This document shows positions 48,016 through 58,262 of a DNA stretch of 64,000 bases, in pieces. Numbering within the stretch: position 1 is the stretch's first letter; each line of letters begins with the position of its first letter. The stretch is from the NCBI RefSeq assembly GCF_020991375.1, contig NZ_JAJLQZ010000016.1, forward strand, positions 50,140 through 114,139, given 5' to 3'. Made by a program: the position numbers and the translations under genes. The stretch is from Glycomyces amatae (GTDB taxonomy: Bacteria; Actinomycetota; Actinomycetes; Mycobacteriales; Micromonosporaceae). Under the pieces are notes generated by a model. The model did not search any database. It saw only the letters and a program-made list of their open reading frames with translations, and had not been told where the DNA came from.

Positions 48016-48867
48016 TCAGTCCGCCTTGAGGACCGCGTCGTAGACGTCCCTGCGGCTCACGCCGTACTTGACCGCGACCTCCTTCATGGCCGCCTTGCGG
48101 TCGGTCCCGCCCTCCTCGAGCGCGGCCACGGCCGCGGCCATCGCCTCGGGGGTCGCCTCGCTCGCGTCCGGGCCCGTCCAGCCCGAGACCACCAGCGTGA
48201 TCTCGCCGCGCGGCGGGTCCGCCTCCGCGCCCTCGGCGAGCGCGCCCAGTCCGCCGCGCCGGACCTCCTCGTGGGTCTTCGTCAGCTCCCGGCACAGCGC
48301 CGCCGGGCGCTCATCGCCGAACGCCGCGGCCATGGCGCGCAGCGTCTCCGCGACCCGGCGCGGCGACTCGAAGAACACCATGGTGCGCCGCTCCTCGGCG
48401 AGCTCGGCGAAGCGCCTGCGGCGCTCGCCGTCCTTGCGCGGCGCGAAGCCCTCGAAGCAGAACCGGTCGCACGGCATCCCCGACAGCGCCAGCGCCGTCG
48501 TCACCGCGCTCGCCCCCGGCGCGCAGGTGACCGCGATCCCCGCGTCGACCGCGGCCCTGACCAGCCTGAACCCGGGGTCCGACACCGACGGCATGCCCCC
48601 GTCGGTGATGACGGCGACCCGCTTTCCGTCGTACAATTGTTCGAGAAGGGTCGTCGTTCTCCCGCTCTCGTTCGCCTCGAAATAGGAGGTGATCGCAGCC
48701 CCTGGAACGACTTCCAGTTCGCTCAGGAGCCGCCGAAGGCGCCGGGTATCCTCTGCGGCGATGACGTCGGCCCGGGCCAGCTCGGTCCGGAGCCGAGGCG
48801 AGGCGTCCTCTGGATTTCCCAGCGGCGCACCGAGAAGCACCAAAACGCCTGTTGATGATGTCGACAC
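48016..48867 (-). CDS. rsmI: 16S rRNA (cytidine1402-2'-O)-methyltransferase
   Basis: Methylates the ribose of C1402 in the ribosomal P site. 283 residues of the tetrapyrrole-methylase fold: VLLGAPLGNPEDASPRL, AEDTRRLRRLL, SYFEANESGRTT, TDGGMPSVSDPG (SAM-binding), CAPGASAVTTALALSGMP, FESPRR, CRELTKTHEEV, and a C-terminal RsmI helix bundle (GVSRRDVYDAVL). GTG at 48867 gives the usual length; the longer opening upstream is composition only. A GATACT hexamer ends six bases before it. Confidence 0.95.
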   Translation of the reverse strand: MSTSSTGVLVLLGAPLGNPEDASPRLRTELARADVIAAEDTRRLRRLLSELEVVPGAAITSYFEANESGRTTTLLEQLYDGKRVAVITDGGMPSVSDPGFRLVRAAVDAGIAVTCAPGASAVTTALALSGMPCDRFCFEGFAPRKDGERRRRFAELAEERRTMVFFESPRRVAETLRAMAAAFGDERPAALCRELTKTHEEVRRGGLGALAEGAEADPPRGEITLVVSGWTGPDASEATPEAMAAAVAALEEGGTDRKAAMKEVAVKYGVSRRDVYDAVLKAD

Positions 48868-48873
48868 CCGGCC

Positions 48874-48879
48874 AGTATC
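48874..48879 (-). promoter_or_regulatory. -10 hexamer of a leaderless transcript (rsmI)
   Basis: GATACT on the minus strand ends six bases before the GTG at 48867; no Shine-Dalgarno is present. Confidence 0.5.
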
Positions 48880-49069
48880 CCCCACCGCCCGCGGCGGGGA
48901 CGGCTGCCGGGGGACGCGTCGCGGCGGGCCGCACATGCAGGCTGCCGCTCCATGCTGTCGGGTACCGGACATAGCCCTTACGCGTGAGCGAACAGTAACG
49001 GATACTTGTAGTCACAACACAGGCGACATAACGCTAACCGCACGCCCTCTGAACCAAGTGGAGGCCGCC

Positions 49070-49729
49070 TTGTCCGTGATCCTCAGAGTTGGAGCGGGAA
49101 TCGCCGCTCTCATCCTCGGTTACTTCGTTCTCGGATTCATAGCGGAGCATTGGGCCTGGTTCGCCTCGGTGGCGATCCTGTTGGGGGGCACGACGCTGGC
49201 CGGCTGGATCCTGTTCCGCAGCCGCGGTCACGAGCACCACCGCGACCGCGCCATGACCGCCGAGCGCCACGCGCTCATGCGCAGCGTCGACAAGATGAAC
49301 ATCCCGGCGTTCGACGCGATGATCGGCCAGCTCCTGGTCGGCCTGGGCGCCAAGCGCGTCAAGAAGTTCGGGCACCGCAAGAACGACCTGGGCTGCAACT
49401 ACGTGGTCACCTTCGCCAACGGCAAGCGCCTCATCGTGCGCGCCAAGAAGGACGACCGCGCGATGCGCAGCCGCAACGGCAACCGCCACGTCCAGATCCT
49501 CGGCGGCGAGATCAAGCCGCGCTGGGACTGCGACGCGGGCGTGCTCATCACCAACGCCAACCTGCACTGGATGCACCACGCCTCCCGGAACGAGGCCGTG
49601 GCCGCGCAGCTGGGCGTCCTCATCGTCGACCGGATCCGCCTCGCGGAGTGGATCGAGACCGGCGAGGGCCCCGCCGAGCTGCGCCCGGTCCGCGCCGCGA
49701 TCCCGGCGAGCAGCGCGCCCGCCCAGTGA
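49070..49729 (+). CDS. membrane-tethered Mrr/restriction-endonuclease-like protein
   Basis: 219 residues. Two N-terminal membrane helices (VGAGIAALILGYFVLGFIA; WFASVAILLGGTTLAGWILF) precede a domain with the Mrr_cat layout: helix MNIPAFDAMIGQLLVGLGAKRVKKFGH, then Asp (NDLGCNYVVTF), then NGKRLIVRAKKD in the place of the usual QxK/ExK, and later DAGVLITNANL. The Gln/Glu of the catalytic triad is Arg here, so DNA cleavage is doubtful. Such membrane-fixed nuclease-like proteins may sense DNA or RNA at the membrane. TTG at 49070 is preferred because GGAGG ends five bases upstream; GTG 49076 is an alternative. Confidence 0.7.
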   Translation: MSVILRVGAGIAALILGYFVLGFIAEHWAWFASVAILLGGTTLAGWILFRSRGHEHHRDRAMTAERHALMRSVDKMNIPAFDAMIGQLLVGLGAKRVKKFGHRKNDLGCNYVVTFANGKRLIVRAKKDDRAMRSRNGNRHVQILGGEIKPRWDCDAGVLITNANLHWMHHASRNEAVAAQLGVLIVDRIRLAEWIETGEGPAELRPVRAAIPASSAPAQ

Positions 49730-49823
49730 GCTCCACCGCGCCGGGAGGCAGCGCTCTGCGGCGCGGTGACACGATCGCGGCCCCGGACCTCGCGTCCGGG
49801 GCCGCGGCGCTGCGCCGGGGGCG

Positions 49824-51185
49824 TCAGGAGGCGGCGAGGGTCGCCGTGGTCTGCTGCTCCTGCTGGTCCCTGGTGTAGGTGATGGCGATCTCGGTGCCCG
49901 AGGCGGTGCCCTGGACGGCCGCGACCACTTCGGAGGCGCTGGTGATCGGCTCGCCGTTGACGGCGGTGATGATGTCGCCCTCCTGGAGCCCGGCGGCCTC
50001 GGCCGGCGAGCCGCCTTCGACGCTGAGGACCATGGCCCCGTTGCCGTCGGTGTCGGCCACCGAGACGCCGAGGTAGCCCTGCTCGACCGAGCCGTTCTCG
50101 ATGAGCTGCCCGACGACGCTCTGCACGGTGTTCGACGGGATCGCGAAGCCCAGGCCGATGGAGCCGGAGTCGGTGGTGGCGATCGCGGTGTTGATGCCGA
50201 TGAGTTCGCCGTTGCCGTTGACGAGCGCGCCGCCGGAGTTGCCGGAGTTGATCGCCGCGTCGGTCTGGAGGAGCCCGGTGAGGGTCTGGCCCTGCTGCTG
50301 GAGGCCCTGGGACTGCTCGCCGGCGACGGTCATGGACCGGTCCAGGGCCGAGACGATGCCGGTGGTCACGGTGCCTTCGAGGCCCAGCGGGGAGCCGATC
50401 GCGACGGCGGCGTCGCCCACCTGGATGCCGTCGGAGTCGCCGAAGGCGACGGGGGTGAGGTCGTCGACGCCGGAGACCTGGATGACGGCGAGGTCCTGCG
50501 TGGAGTCGGTGGCGATGATCTCGGCGTCGGCGGTGGTGCCGTCGGAGAAGCGGACCTCGACCGTCTGGGCGCCGTCGACGACGTGGTTGTTGGTGACGAT
50601 GTAGCCGTCCTCGGAGTAGACCACGCCCGAGCCCTCGGCCGAGTCGGTCACGATGGTGACCACCGAGGGGCTGACCTTGTTGACGATCTCGGTGTAGGTC
50701 ATGCCGCTGCCCGCGTCCATCGACACGGACTCCACGACGGTGGTCCCGCCGCCGTTGTCGTTCAGGAACCATCCGGCGGCGCCGCCGGCGCCGCCGGCGA
50801 TCAGGGCCAGGGCGAGCGCGCCGGCCACGAGCCTGCCGCGGCCGCGGCCCTGCGGCGCGGGCGGGCGCTGCTGGTACATGGGGGGGACGGGGGGCCCGGC
50901 GGGGTGCCAGGCGGGCGCCTCTCCGGGGGCGGCCATCTGCGGGGCGCCGGCCGGGGCGGGCGACCCGGCGGGCTGGAGGACGCGGGTGTGGTCGGCGGGC
51001 GGGCCGGCGTGGTGCGGCGGGGGCGGGGCGGCGGGCTGCGGGGCGGTGGCGTGGACGGGCGCGGCGGGCCCGCCCGGGGTCGCCGGGGGGAGGCTCGGTG
51101 CGGCCGGTCGTTCGGCATCGGGGGCCCGCTCGGGGCCCTGCGGTTCGGCCCCCTCGGGGCCCTGGGTGCTCTCATCGGTGCTCAT
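49824..51185 (-). CDS. HtrA/DegP-family serine protease with PDZ domain (PepD-like)
   Basis: Membrane-anchored extracytoplasmic protease for damaged proteins. 453 residues: a 115-residue cytoplasmic Pro/Ala tail (PPATPGGPAAPVHATAPQP), a membrane helix (LVAGALALALIAGGAGGAAGWF), then the trypsin-like domain with catalytic His (VTNNHVVDGA), Asp (DLAVIQVSG) and Ser (NSGNSGGALVN), and one PDZ domain (GYLGVSVADTDGNGAMV, GLQEGDIITAVNGEPI). It follows the response regulator and histidine kinase genes as pepD follows mprA-mprB in mycobacteria. ATG 51185 lies seven bases from a CATGCT hexamer with no Shine-Dalgarno; ATG 51197 is the upstream option. Confidence 0.93.
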   Translation of the reverse strand: MSTDESTQGPEGAEPQGPERAPDAERPAAPSLPPATPGGPAAPVHATAPQPAAPPPPHHAGPPADHTRVLQPAGSPAPAGAPQMAAPGEAPAWHPAGPPVPPMYQQRPPAPQGRGRGRLVAGALALALIAGGAGGAAGWFLNDNGGGTTVVESVSMDAGSGMTYTEIVNKVSPSVVTIVTDSAEGSGVVYSEDGYIVTNNHVVDGAQTVEVRFSDGTTADAEIIATDSTQDLAVIQVSGVDDLTPVAFGDSDGIQVGDAAVAIGSPLGLEGTVTTGIVSALDRSMTVAGEQSQGLQQQGQTLTGLLQTDAAINSGNSGGALVNGNGELIGINTAIATTDSGSIGLGFAIPSNTVQSVVGQLIENGSVEQGYLGVSVADTDGNGAMVLSVEGGSPAEAAGLQEGDIITAVNGEPITSASEVVAAVQGTASGTEIAITYTRDQQEQQTTATLAAS

Positions 51186-51192
51186 GTAAGGA

Positions 51193-51198
51193 AGCATG
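51193..51198 (-). promoter_or_regulatory. -10 hexamer of a leaderless transcript (htrA-like gene)
   Basis: CATGCT on the minus strand ends seven bases before the ATG at 51185, suggesting its own promoter inside the 179-bp gap after the kinase gene. Confidence 0.4.
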
Positions 51199-51364
51199 CG
51201 GGTCGCAGCTCTCGGCCCGCTGCGAAAACGCCTTAAAACCCTTTAATGATCCGAACGGCGTCCAGGGGCGGGCGCACTGGTCAGGGCGGCCGGAACCGCG
51301 CGTCGGCGCGGCCGGCGGCGGCCGCTGCGGGCGGCGCTCCCTTGGAGAAGTCACAGCGGGCCGC

Positions 51365-52864
51365 TCAGGCGGCGGGCGGCTCGGCGGTGAGGCGCACGGT
51401 GAAGACGGTGCCCTCGCCGGGTTCGGAGGCGACCTGGACGGTCCCGCCGTGGGCCTTGACGATGGCGGCGACGATCGCGAGGCCCAGTCCGGACCCGGGG
51501 TGGACGACCGCGTCGGCGCGGAAGAACCGCTCGAAGACCCGCTCGGCGGTCGCCGGGGACATGCCGGGCCCGTCGTCGGCGACGGTGAGGCGCACCGTCT
51601 CGTCCTCGTCGGCGGCGATCGCGACGCTGACGTGCGTGCCCGGCGGGGTGTGCCGGACCGCGTTGGACAGGAGGTTGTCGAGGACCTGGCGCATGCGGGC
51701 CCGGTCGGCGGCGACCACGGTCGACCCGCCCGGGACGGACTCGAAGCTGAACTCGTGGTCCTCGGACATGACCGCGTGGGCGGCGACGGCCTCGTGGCCG
51801 AGGACGGCGAGGTCGACCGGTTCGGTCTCGACGGGCCGCTCCTGGCCGAGGCGCGCCAGGTGCAGCAGGTCCCCCACGAGCAGGCCCATGCGCTTGGCGG
51901 CCTCCTCGATCTGCCCGATGTAGTGCTGGCGCTCGGCCTCGGGCATCTGCGGGTTGGTGCGCACCAGCTCGGCGTAGCCGCGCACGTTCGTCAGCGGCGT
52001 CCGCAGCTCGTGCGAGGCGTCGGCGATGAACTCCCGCATCCGCTCCTCGGAGTCGTGGGCGCGCTCCTCGGAGTACTCGCGGGCCCGGATCGAGCCCTCG
52101 ATCTTGGTGAGCATCGAGTTGATGGCGTAGCCGACCCGTCCGACCTCGGTGCTCGGGTCGTGCTCGGGGACGCGCCGCGAGTAGTTCCCCGCGGCGATCA
52201 TCGCGGCGGTGTTCTCGATCTGGCGCAGGGGCGAGAGGCTGGCGCGGACCAGTCCGACGCCGATCGCGGCGAGGCCGGCCAGGACGCCCGCGCCGATGAG
52301 CAGGTCGACCCAGACGAGCCCGGCGACGGTCTTGTCGAAGTGCGCGAGCTTGTAGGACAGGATGTAGTAGGCGTCGGCCTGGAGGTTGTGCGCGCCGGGG
52401 TCGTACTCGGGGTCGCCGGTGCCGACCCGGGTGCCGGGCAGGCCCAGCACGCGCCAGCGGGTGGTGCCGTCCTCGCCGAGGGCGGTGAAGGCCTCGCCTC
52501 CGGCGGCCTGGAGGTCGTCGTAGTCGAACACGGGCATGTCGGCGCGGTTGTCGGGCCGGTCGAGGCGGTTGCCGTCGGGGCCGAGGTAGGTGAAGATGTA
52601 CTGCTCGGGGCGGAGGGCGGGCCCGTCCTCGGAGCCGGCGAAGTTGTCGAGGTCGAACGGGTCGGGCTTGAAGCTGAGCAGCTGGGTCTCGAGCTCGTCG
52701 TCGACGGTGCCGAGGAAGTAGGAGTGCAGCGCCAGGATCGTGGAGACGCTGATGAGGATGAGGGAGCCGGCCACGAGGACGAGCACGGCCGCGGTGAGCC
52801 GGACCCGCAGCGGGATGCGGTCCCACCGGTCGCGGACGCCTTCGAGGACGCGCGGTGAGCTCAA
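51365..52864 (-). CDS. sensor histidine kinase (MprB-like)
   Basis: 499-residue membrane kinase: first helix VRLTAAVLVLVAGSLILISV, an outer sensor domain of about 150 residues (SYFLGTVDDELETQLL, then TTRWRVLGLPG), second helix LLIGAGVLAGLAAIGVGLV, HAMP, then HisKA with phospho-accepting His (ADASHELRTPLTNVRGYAEL) and HATPase N, G1, F and G2 boxes (QVLDNLLSNAVRHTPPG, VADDGPGMS, FERFFRAD, GSGLGLAIV). The start is a TTG at 52864 that overlaps the regulator stop (TTGA); no ATG or GTG is available. Order regulator-kinase-HtrA is the MprAB-PepD envelope-stress arrangement. Confidence 0.93.
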   Translation of the reverse strand: MSSPRVLEGVRDRWDRIPLRVRLTAAVLVLVAGSLILISVSTILALHSYFLGTVDDELETQLLSFKPDPFDLDNFAGSEDGPALRPEQYIFTYLGPDGNRLDRPDNRADMPVFDYDDLQAAGGEAFTALGEDGTTRWRVLGLPGTRVGTGDPEYDPGAHNLQADAYYILSYKLAHFDKTVAGLVWVDLLIGAGVLAGLAAIGVGLVRASLSPLRQIENTAAMIAAGNYSRRVPEHDPSTEVGRVGYAINSMLTKIEGSIRAREYSEERAHDSEERMREFIADASHELRTPLTNVRGYAELVRTNPQMPEAERQHYIGQIEEAAKRMGLLVGDLLHLARLGQERPVETEPVDLAVLGHEAVAAHAVMSEDHEFSFESVPGGSTVVAADRARMRQVLDNLLSNAVRHTPPGTHVSVAIAADEDETVRLTVADDGPGMSPATAERVFERFFRADAVVHPGSGLGLAIVAAIVKAHGGTVQVASEPGEGTVFTVRLTAEPPAA

Positions 52865-53580
52865 CGATGCTGCTCCCGCAGGACGTAGCCGATGCCCCGC
52901 AGGGTCTGGATGAGTTTGGGCTCGCCGGTGTCGATCTTGCGGCGCAGGTAGGAGACGTAGGACTCGACGATGCCGTCGTCGCCGCGGAAGTCGTAGCGCC
53001 ACACGTGGTCGAGGATCTGGGCCTTGGAGAGGACGCGCCCGGCGTTGATCATGAAGTAGCGCAGGAGCTTGAACTCGGTGGGCGAGAGCTGCACGGCCTT
53101 GCCGGCGCGCCAGACCTCGTGGGTCTCCTCGTCGAGTTCGAGGTCGGCGTACTGGAGGCGGGAGGGGCGGGGCAGCTCGCCGGCGGAGCGGCGCAGGACG
53201 GCGCGGATGCGGGCGACGACCTCCTCGAGCGCGAAGGGCTTGGTGATGTAGTCGTCGCCGCCGACCGAGAGGCCGGTGACGGTGTCGGCGGTGTCGTCGC
53301 GGGCGGTGAGGAACAGCACGGGGGTGTGGTCGGAGCCCGAGCGCATCCGGCGCACGACCTCGAAGCCGTCGAAGTCGGGGAGGTTGACGTCGAGGACGAC
53401 CAGGTCGGGGCGGTGGCGGGCGATGGAGCGGAGGGCCTCGTCACCGGTGCCGACGGCGTGGACGGCGAAGCCGGCGTAGCGCAGGGAGGTCGCCAGCAGC
53501 TCGCAGATGTTCTCCTCGTCCTCGACGACGAGGAGGGTGGCCTCGGTCTCGGTGCTCGGCTGGCCAGTGGAAAGCGGCAT
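52861..53580 (-). CDS. OmpR-family response regulator (MprA-like)
   Basis: 239 residues: receiver domain with acidic pocket (LLVVEDEENICELL), phospho-acceptor Asp in DLVVLDVNLPD, Thr in VLFLTARDD and Lys in YITKPFALEE; then a winged-helix DNA-binding domain (LSPTEFKLLRYFMINAGRVLSK, IQTLRGIGYVL). ATG at 53580 follows GAGAGG; the frame is open upstream without support. First gene of the stress operon, so it likely controls itself and the downstream protease. Confidence 0.95.
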   Translation of the reverse strand: MPLSTGQPSTETEATLLVVEDEENICELLATSLRYAGFAVHAVGTGDEALRSIARHRPDLVVLDVNLPDFDGFEVVRRMRSGSDHTPVLFLTARDDTADTVTGLSVGGDDYITKPFALEEVVARIRAVLRRSAGELPRPSRLQYADLELDEETHEVWRAGKAVQLSPTEFKLLRYFMINAGRVLSKAQILDHVWRYDFRGDDGIVESYVSYLRRKIDTGEPKLIQTLRGIGYVLREQHR

Positions 53581-53895
53581 ATGCCTCTCACAGGGTCGGC
53601 GGGTCAGGGCTCCGCAGGTCACAAGGTGGTTCTGAAGCATACGCCGCCGCGCAGGGCGCGCCAAGCCGCGACTGTCGCGCTCCAGGCGGGGGCACAGGCG
53701 GAGGGGCACGGACGGGGGACACTGTCGGGTGACCTTCGTCCCGGTGGCGGGCGGGTTCGCGGGAAACGACCTCGCGTGAGGTGTTTTCCGTCGTCACCGT
53801 CGGATAGACTTTGTGTCGCAGCCGAGGCTGGGCTTCGCCGTCCGAGCGGGGCCCATGTGCTCGGGCCGGGGCACCCTACCGAATCAGGTGAGTTC
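53581..53895. other. 315-bp divergent intergenic region
   Basis: Holds the promoters of the response regulator (left) and the STAS protein (right). GTTTT (53783-53787), a 14-base spacer and GGATAG (53802-53807) resemble the SigF/SigB-type stress promoter (GTTT-N14-17-GGGTAT) facing the STAS gene. No gene is seen. Confidence 0.4.
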
Positions 53896-54249
53896 ATGAC
53901 GTTGTCCATCGAGACCGCCACGACCGACGCCGGGGTCGTCACCGTCGAGCTGGCAGGCGAGGTCGACTACGCGACCGCGCCCCAGATCCGCGAGACGATC
54001 ACCAACGCCCTCGAGGCGGGCGGAGCCACCGCCATCCGGGTCGACGTCGCCAAGGTGACGGTCCTCGACTCGACCGGTATCGGCACCATCGTGGTCGCCT
54101 ACCGCATCGCCCGCGAGATGGGCGTGGCGCTGGCGGTCGTCAATCCCAACCGCTTCATCACGCGCCTCTTCACCGTCGTCGGCGCCGAGGAGCTCCTGGA
54201 GGAGCCCACCGAGACGTTCGCGAACAAGGAGCGCTCCGCGGCCGGCTAG
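53896..54249 (+). CDS. anti-sigma factor antagonist (STAS domain)
   Basis: 117 residues covering one STAS domain (VTVELAGEVDYATAPQIRETI, then VLDSTGIGTIVVAYR). The Ser of DSTGI is the usual phosphorylation site: the unphosphorylated protein binds an anti-sigma kinase and frees a stress sigma factor. ATG at 53896 follows AGGTGAG. No kinase or sigma gene is adjacent, so it acts with partners elsewhere. A hairpin ends the unit at 54275. Confidence 0.92.
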   Translation: MTLSIETATTDAGVVTVELAGEVDYATAPQIRETITNALEAGGATAIRVDVAKVTVLDSTGIGTIVVAYRIAREMGVALAVVNPNRFITRLFTVVGAEELLEEPTETFANKERSAAG

Positions 54250-54274
54250 CCCGCGCCGCCGTCCCGACCGACAG

Positions 54275-54306
54275 GAGGCCGCCGTCCCGCGAGGGGCGGC
54301 GGCCTC
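54275..54306 (+). terminator. hairpin after the STAS gene
   Basis: GAGGCCGCC (54275-54283) pairs with GGCGGCCTC (54298-54306), 25 bases after the stop. Confidence 0.6.
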
Positions 54307-54519
54307 GTCGTCCAGGCCCCGCCCGGCGGCGCGAAACGCCGCTGTGGCGAACGAGACTCGCACCCCTTTCGCCCTGCTGCGCAGTGCGTTCGCACCGTCC
54401 CGAGTGATCGGCTCCGCAACGGCGTTGCCGGTACTACACTTTTTCCTCCCCCCGGTTACCCTTGAGTCCGGGGACTGCCGTCCCCGTCCACGCAGCGTCA
54501 AAGAAGAGGCGATTCAGTC

Positions 54520-57500
54520 GTGTCGAGTGCGACTCCGGGCAGCCCGTTGACCGATTTCGGTGCCAATGAGTGGCTGGTCAACGAGATGTATGAGCGTTAC
54601 CGCGAAAACCCCGACAGTGTGAGCGCCGGGTGGCGCGAGTTCTTCGGGGGCGATCCGACGACCGCGCAGTTCAACGACGAGCAGCCGTCCGCGGACGGGG
54701 CGAAGGCCGAGCCAGCCGAGGCGGCGCCCGCCGCCCGGGCCACGCCCGCGCCCACTCCGGAACCGGAGCCCGCACCGAAGGCCGCGCCCGCCGAGGCCGC
54801 GCCCGCCCCTGCCGCTGCGGCCCCACCATCAGCGAAGAAAGCGGATCCCGTCGTGAACGAACCCGGCACCAAGCCGCTCAAAGGCGTCGCGGCCAAGGTA
54901 GCCCAGAACATGGACGCTTCACTGGAGATCCCCACCGCGACCTCGGTCCGGGCGGTCCCCGCGAAGCTCCTGTTCGACAACCGGATCGTCATCAACAACC
55001 ACCTCAAGCGCGGCCAGGGCGGGAAGGTCTCCTTCACGCACCTCATCGGCTACGCGCTGGTGCAGGCGGTCAAGGCGCACCCGGGCATGAACGCCTCCTA
55101 CAAGGAGATCGACGGCAAGCCGCAGCTGGTCACCCCCGAGCACGTCAACCTGGGCCTCGCCATCGACCTCGCCAAGCCCGACGGCACCCGCACGCTCGTG
55201 GTGCCCTCCATCAAGCACTGCGAGTCGATGGACTTCCGCGAGTTCTGGCAGGCCTACGAGGACCTGGTCCGCAAGGCCCGCGGCAACAAGCTCACGATGG
55301 AGGACCACGCGGGGGCGACGCTGACGCTGACCAACCCAGGCGGCATCGGCACCGTCCACTCCGTGCCGCGCCTGATGCAGGGCCAGGGCCTCATCGTCGG
55401 CGTCGGCGCCATGGAGGTGCCCGCCGAGTTCGCCGGGGCCTCCGACGAGACCCTCTCCGACCTGGGCGTCTCCCGGATCATGACGGTGACCTCGACCTAC
55501 GACCACCGGATCATCCAGGGGGCCGAGTCCGGCCAGTTCCTGGCCACGCTGCACAAGCTGCTGCTCGGCGACGACTTCTTCGACGAGGTCTTCCGCTCGC
55601 TGCTGATCCCCTACGAGCCGGTCCGCTGGGTCCGCGACGTCTCCAAGACGCACGAGGGCCAGATCGACAAGACCGCGCGGGTCATCGAGCTCATCCACGC
55701 CTACCGGGTCCGCGGCCACCTCATGGCCGACACCAACCCGCTGCACTACGAGATCCGCCGCCACCCCGACCTGGACATCCTGTCGCACGGCCTGACCCTG
55801 TGGGACCTGGACCGGACCTTCCCGGTCGGCGGGTTCGCGGGCCAGCAGCGCATGAAGCTGCGCGACATCCTCGGCGTCCTGCGCGACTCCTACTGCCGCC
55901 GCGTCGGCGTGGAGTACATGCACATCCAGGACCCCGAGGAGCGGGCCTGGATCCAGCGGCGCATCGAGGTGCCGTTCGAGAAGCCGAAGGTCGAGGAGCA
56001 GAAGCACATCCTCGGGCGCCTCAACGCCGCCGAGGCCTTCGAGACGTTCCTCCAGACCAAGTTCGTGGGCCAGAAGCGGTTCAGCCTCGAGGGCGGCGAG
56101 TCGCTCATCCCGCTGCTCGACCGGGTCCTCAACGAGGCCGCCGGCGCCGCGATCGACGAGGTCGTCATCGGGATGCCGCACCGCGGGCGCCTGAACGTGC
56201 TGGCCAACATCGTGGGCAAGAAGCTCTCCAAGATCTTCACCGAGTTCGAGGGGCACATCGACCCCAAGAGCATCGGCGGCTCCGGCGACGTCAAGTACCA
56301 CCTGGGCCTGACCGGCAAGTTCACCTCCCCGGACGGGAAGTCCGAGACCGTCGTGTCGGTCGCGGCCAACCCCTCGCACCTGGAGGCCGTGAACCCGGTC
56401 CTGGAGGGCATCGTCCGCGCCAAGCAGGACCGCCTGGACCTGGGCGAGCAGGGCTTCACCGTCATGCCCGTGGCCATCCACGGCGACGCGGCCTTCGCGG
56501 GCCAGGGCGTGGTGGCAGAGACGCTGAACCTGTCGCAGCTGCGCGGCTACCGCACCGGCGGCACCGTGCACGTGGTCGTGAACAACCAGGTCGGCTTCAC
56601 CACCGCCCCGTCGCACTCGCGCTCGTCGCTGTACTGCACCGACGTCGCGCGCATGATCCAGGCGCCGATCTTCCACGTCAACGGGGACGACCCCGAGGCC
56701 GTGTGCGAGGTCGCCAAGCTCGCCTTCGCCTACCGCCAGCAGTTCCGCAAGGACGTCGTCATCGACATGGTCTGCTACCGGCGCCGCGGGCACAACGAGG
56801 GCGACGACCCGAAGATGACCAACCCGCAGATGTACGAGGTCATCGACGGCAAGCAGTCGGTCCGCAAGCTCTACACCAGGGCGCTCATCGGCCGCGGCGA
56901 CATCACCATGGAGGACGCCGAGGAGGCCCTGGCGGACTACCAGGCGCAGCTGGAGCGGGTGTTCCGCGAGACCAAGGAGGCCCTGTCGGGGCAGACCGGT
57001 CCGCTGCCGTGGCGCCACCAGCCCGAGCCGGCGGCCGACGTCGACACCTCCGTGGACGCCGAGACCATCGCGATGATCGGCAAGGCCCACACGACCCTCC
57101 CCGAGGGCTTCGGGCCGCACAAGGCCGTCCGCAAGGTCCTGGAGAAGCGCAGCGAGATGTCCGTGTCGGGCACCGTCGACTGGGCGTTCGCCGAGACGCT
57201 CGCGTTCGGGTCGCTCCTGATGCAGGGCAAGCCGGTCCGCCTCGCCGGGCAGGACTCGCGGCGCGGCACGTTCGTGCAGCGCCACGCCGTGGTCATCGAC
57301 CAGGCCACCGGCGAGGAGTACACGCCGCTGGCGCACCTGGGCGAGCGCACCGCGAAGTTCTTCATCTACGACTCGCTGCTCTCGGAGTTCGCCGCGCTCG
57401 GCTTCGAGTACGGCTACTCGGTGGAGAACCCCGAGATGCTGGTCGCCTGGGAGGCCCAGTTCGGCGACTTCGTCGACGGCGCCCAGACCATCATCGACGA

Positions 57501-58218
57501 GTTCATCTCCTCGGGCGAGGTCAAGTGGGGCCAGCACTCCGGTGTGACCCTGCTGCTGCCGCACGGCCACGAGGGCGCCGGCCCCGACCACACCTCGGGG
57601 CGCATCGAGCGGTTCCTCCAGCTGTGCGCCGACGAGAACATGCGCGTGGTCAACTCCACGAGCCCGGCCAACTACTTCCACCTGCTGCGGCGCCAGGCCC
57701 TCGACCCGGTCAAGAAGCCGCTGGTGGTGTTCACGCCGAAGTCGCTGCTGCGCCACAAGGCCGCGGTCAGCCAGCTCGACGAGTTCACCGGCGGCCGCTT
57801 CCACCCGGTCCTCCAGGACCCGGCCGTCGCGAGCGGCGAGATCCGCGCCGAGGACGTCGAGCGGGTCCTGCTGTGCTCGGGCAAGGTCTACTACGACCTG
57901 GCCGCCGCCCGCAAGAACCGCGGCGTCGCCGACACCGCGATCCTGCGGGTCGAGCAGCTGTACCCGCTCCCGGCCGAGGAGCTCAAGAGCGCCCTCGGGG
58001 CGTTCCCGAACGCGACCGACACCGCGTGGGTCCAGGAGGAGCCGGCGAACCAGGGCGCCTGGTCGCACATCGCGCTCAACCTGCTGGAGCAGCTCGGCGG
58101 GGTCCACCTGCGCCGCATCTCCCGCCCGGCCGCCGCCGCGCCGTCCACCGGCTCGCCGAAGGTCCACGAGGTCGAGCAGCAGGCGCTGGTCGACGTGGCG
58201 GTGCCGCAGCCGCAGTAG
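54520..58218 (+). CDS. kgd: multifunctional 2-oxoglutarate metabolism enzyme (E1o with fused E2o-like domain)
   Basis: Thiamine-diphosphate enzyme of the citric-acid cycle decarboxylating 2-oxoglutarate, as 2-oxoglutarate dehydrogenase E1/E2 or carboligase. 1232 residues as in other actinobacteria: N-terminal E1 helix ([19 protein letters not shown]), Ala/Pro/Glu linker (about 50-110), E2-like acyltransferase core ([25 protein letters not shown] near 328, where the family DHRxxDG is modified), then the E1 part with [15 protein letters not shown] (near 654), [11 protein letters not shown] and the C-terminal transketolase half ([14 protein letters not shown]). GTG start at 54520, AAGAGG upstream. 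No lipoyl domain, as usual. Confidence 0.96.
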   Translation: MSSATPGSPLTDFGANEWLVNEMYERYRENPDSVSAGWREFFGGDPTTAQFNDEQPSADGAKAEPAEAAPAARATPAPTPEPEPAPKAAPAEAAPAPAAAAPPSAKKADPVVNEPGTKPLKGVAAKVAQNMDASLEIPTATSVRAVPAKLLFDNRIVINNHLKRGQGGKVSFTHLIGYALVQAVKAHPGMNASYKEIDGKPQLVTPEHVNLGLAIDLAKPDGTRTLVVPSIKHCESMDFREFWQAYEDLVRKARGNKLTMEDHAGATLTLTNPGGIGTVHSVPRLMQGQGLIVGVGAMEVPAEFAGASDETLSDLGVSRIMTVTSTYDHRIIQGAESGQFLATLHKLLLGDDFFDEVFRSLLIPYEPVRWVRDVSKTHEGQIDKTARVIELIHAYRVRGHLMADTNPLHYEIRRHPDLDILSHGLTLWDLDRTFPVGGFAGQQRMKLRDILGVLRDSYCRRVGVEYMHIQDPEERAWIQRRIEVPFEKPKVEEQKHILGRLNAAEAFETFLQTKFVGQKRFSLEGGESLIPLLDRVLNEAAGAAIDEVVIGMPHRGRLNVLANIVGKKLSKIFTEFEGHIDPKSIGGSGDVKYHLGLTGKFTSPDGKSETVVSVAANPSHLEAVNPVLEGIVRAKQDRLDLGEQGFTVMPVAIHGDAAFAGQGVVAETLNLSQLRGYRTGGTVHVVVNNQVGFTTAPSHSRSSLYCTDVARMIQAPIFHVNGDDPEAVCEVAKLAFAYRQQFRKDVVIDMVCYRRRGHNEGDDPKMTNPQMYEVIDGKQSVRKLYTRALIGRGDITMEDAEEALADYQAQLERVFRETKEALSGQTGPLPWRHQPEPAADVDTSVDAETIAMIGKAHTTLPEGFGPHKAVRKVLEKRSEMSVSGTVDWAFAETLAFGSLLMQGKPVRLAGQDSRRGTFVQRHAVVIDQATGEEYTPLAHLGERTAKFFIYDSLLSEFAALGFEYGYSVENPEMLVAWEAQFGDFVDGAQTIIDEFISSGEVKWGQHSGVTLLLPHGHEGAGPDHTSGRIERFLQLCADENMRVVNSTSPANYFHLLRRQALDPVKKPLVVFTPKSLLRHKAAVSQLDEFTGGRFHPVLQDPAVASGEIRAEDVERVLLCSGKVYYDLAAARKNRGVADTAILRVEQLYPLPAEELKSALGAFPNATDTAWVQEEPANQGAWSHIALNLLEQLGGVHLRRISRPAAAAPSTGSPKVHEVEQQALVDVAVPQPQ

Positions 58219-58227
58219 TACGACGAC

Positions 58228-58262
58228 GCGGACGGGGGAGGCCTGAGGCCTCCCCCGTCCGC
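58228..58262 (+). terminator. strong intrinsic terminator after kgd
   Basis: A perfect 16-bp stem (58228-58243 with 58247-58262), 3-base loop, followed by GTTTT: one of the few classical terminators with a T-run in the window. Confidence 0.9.
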
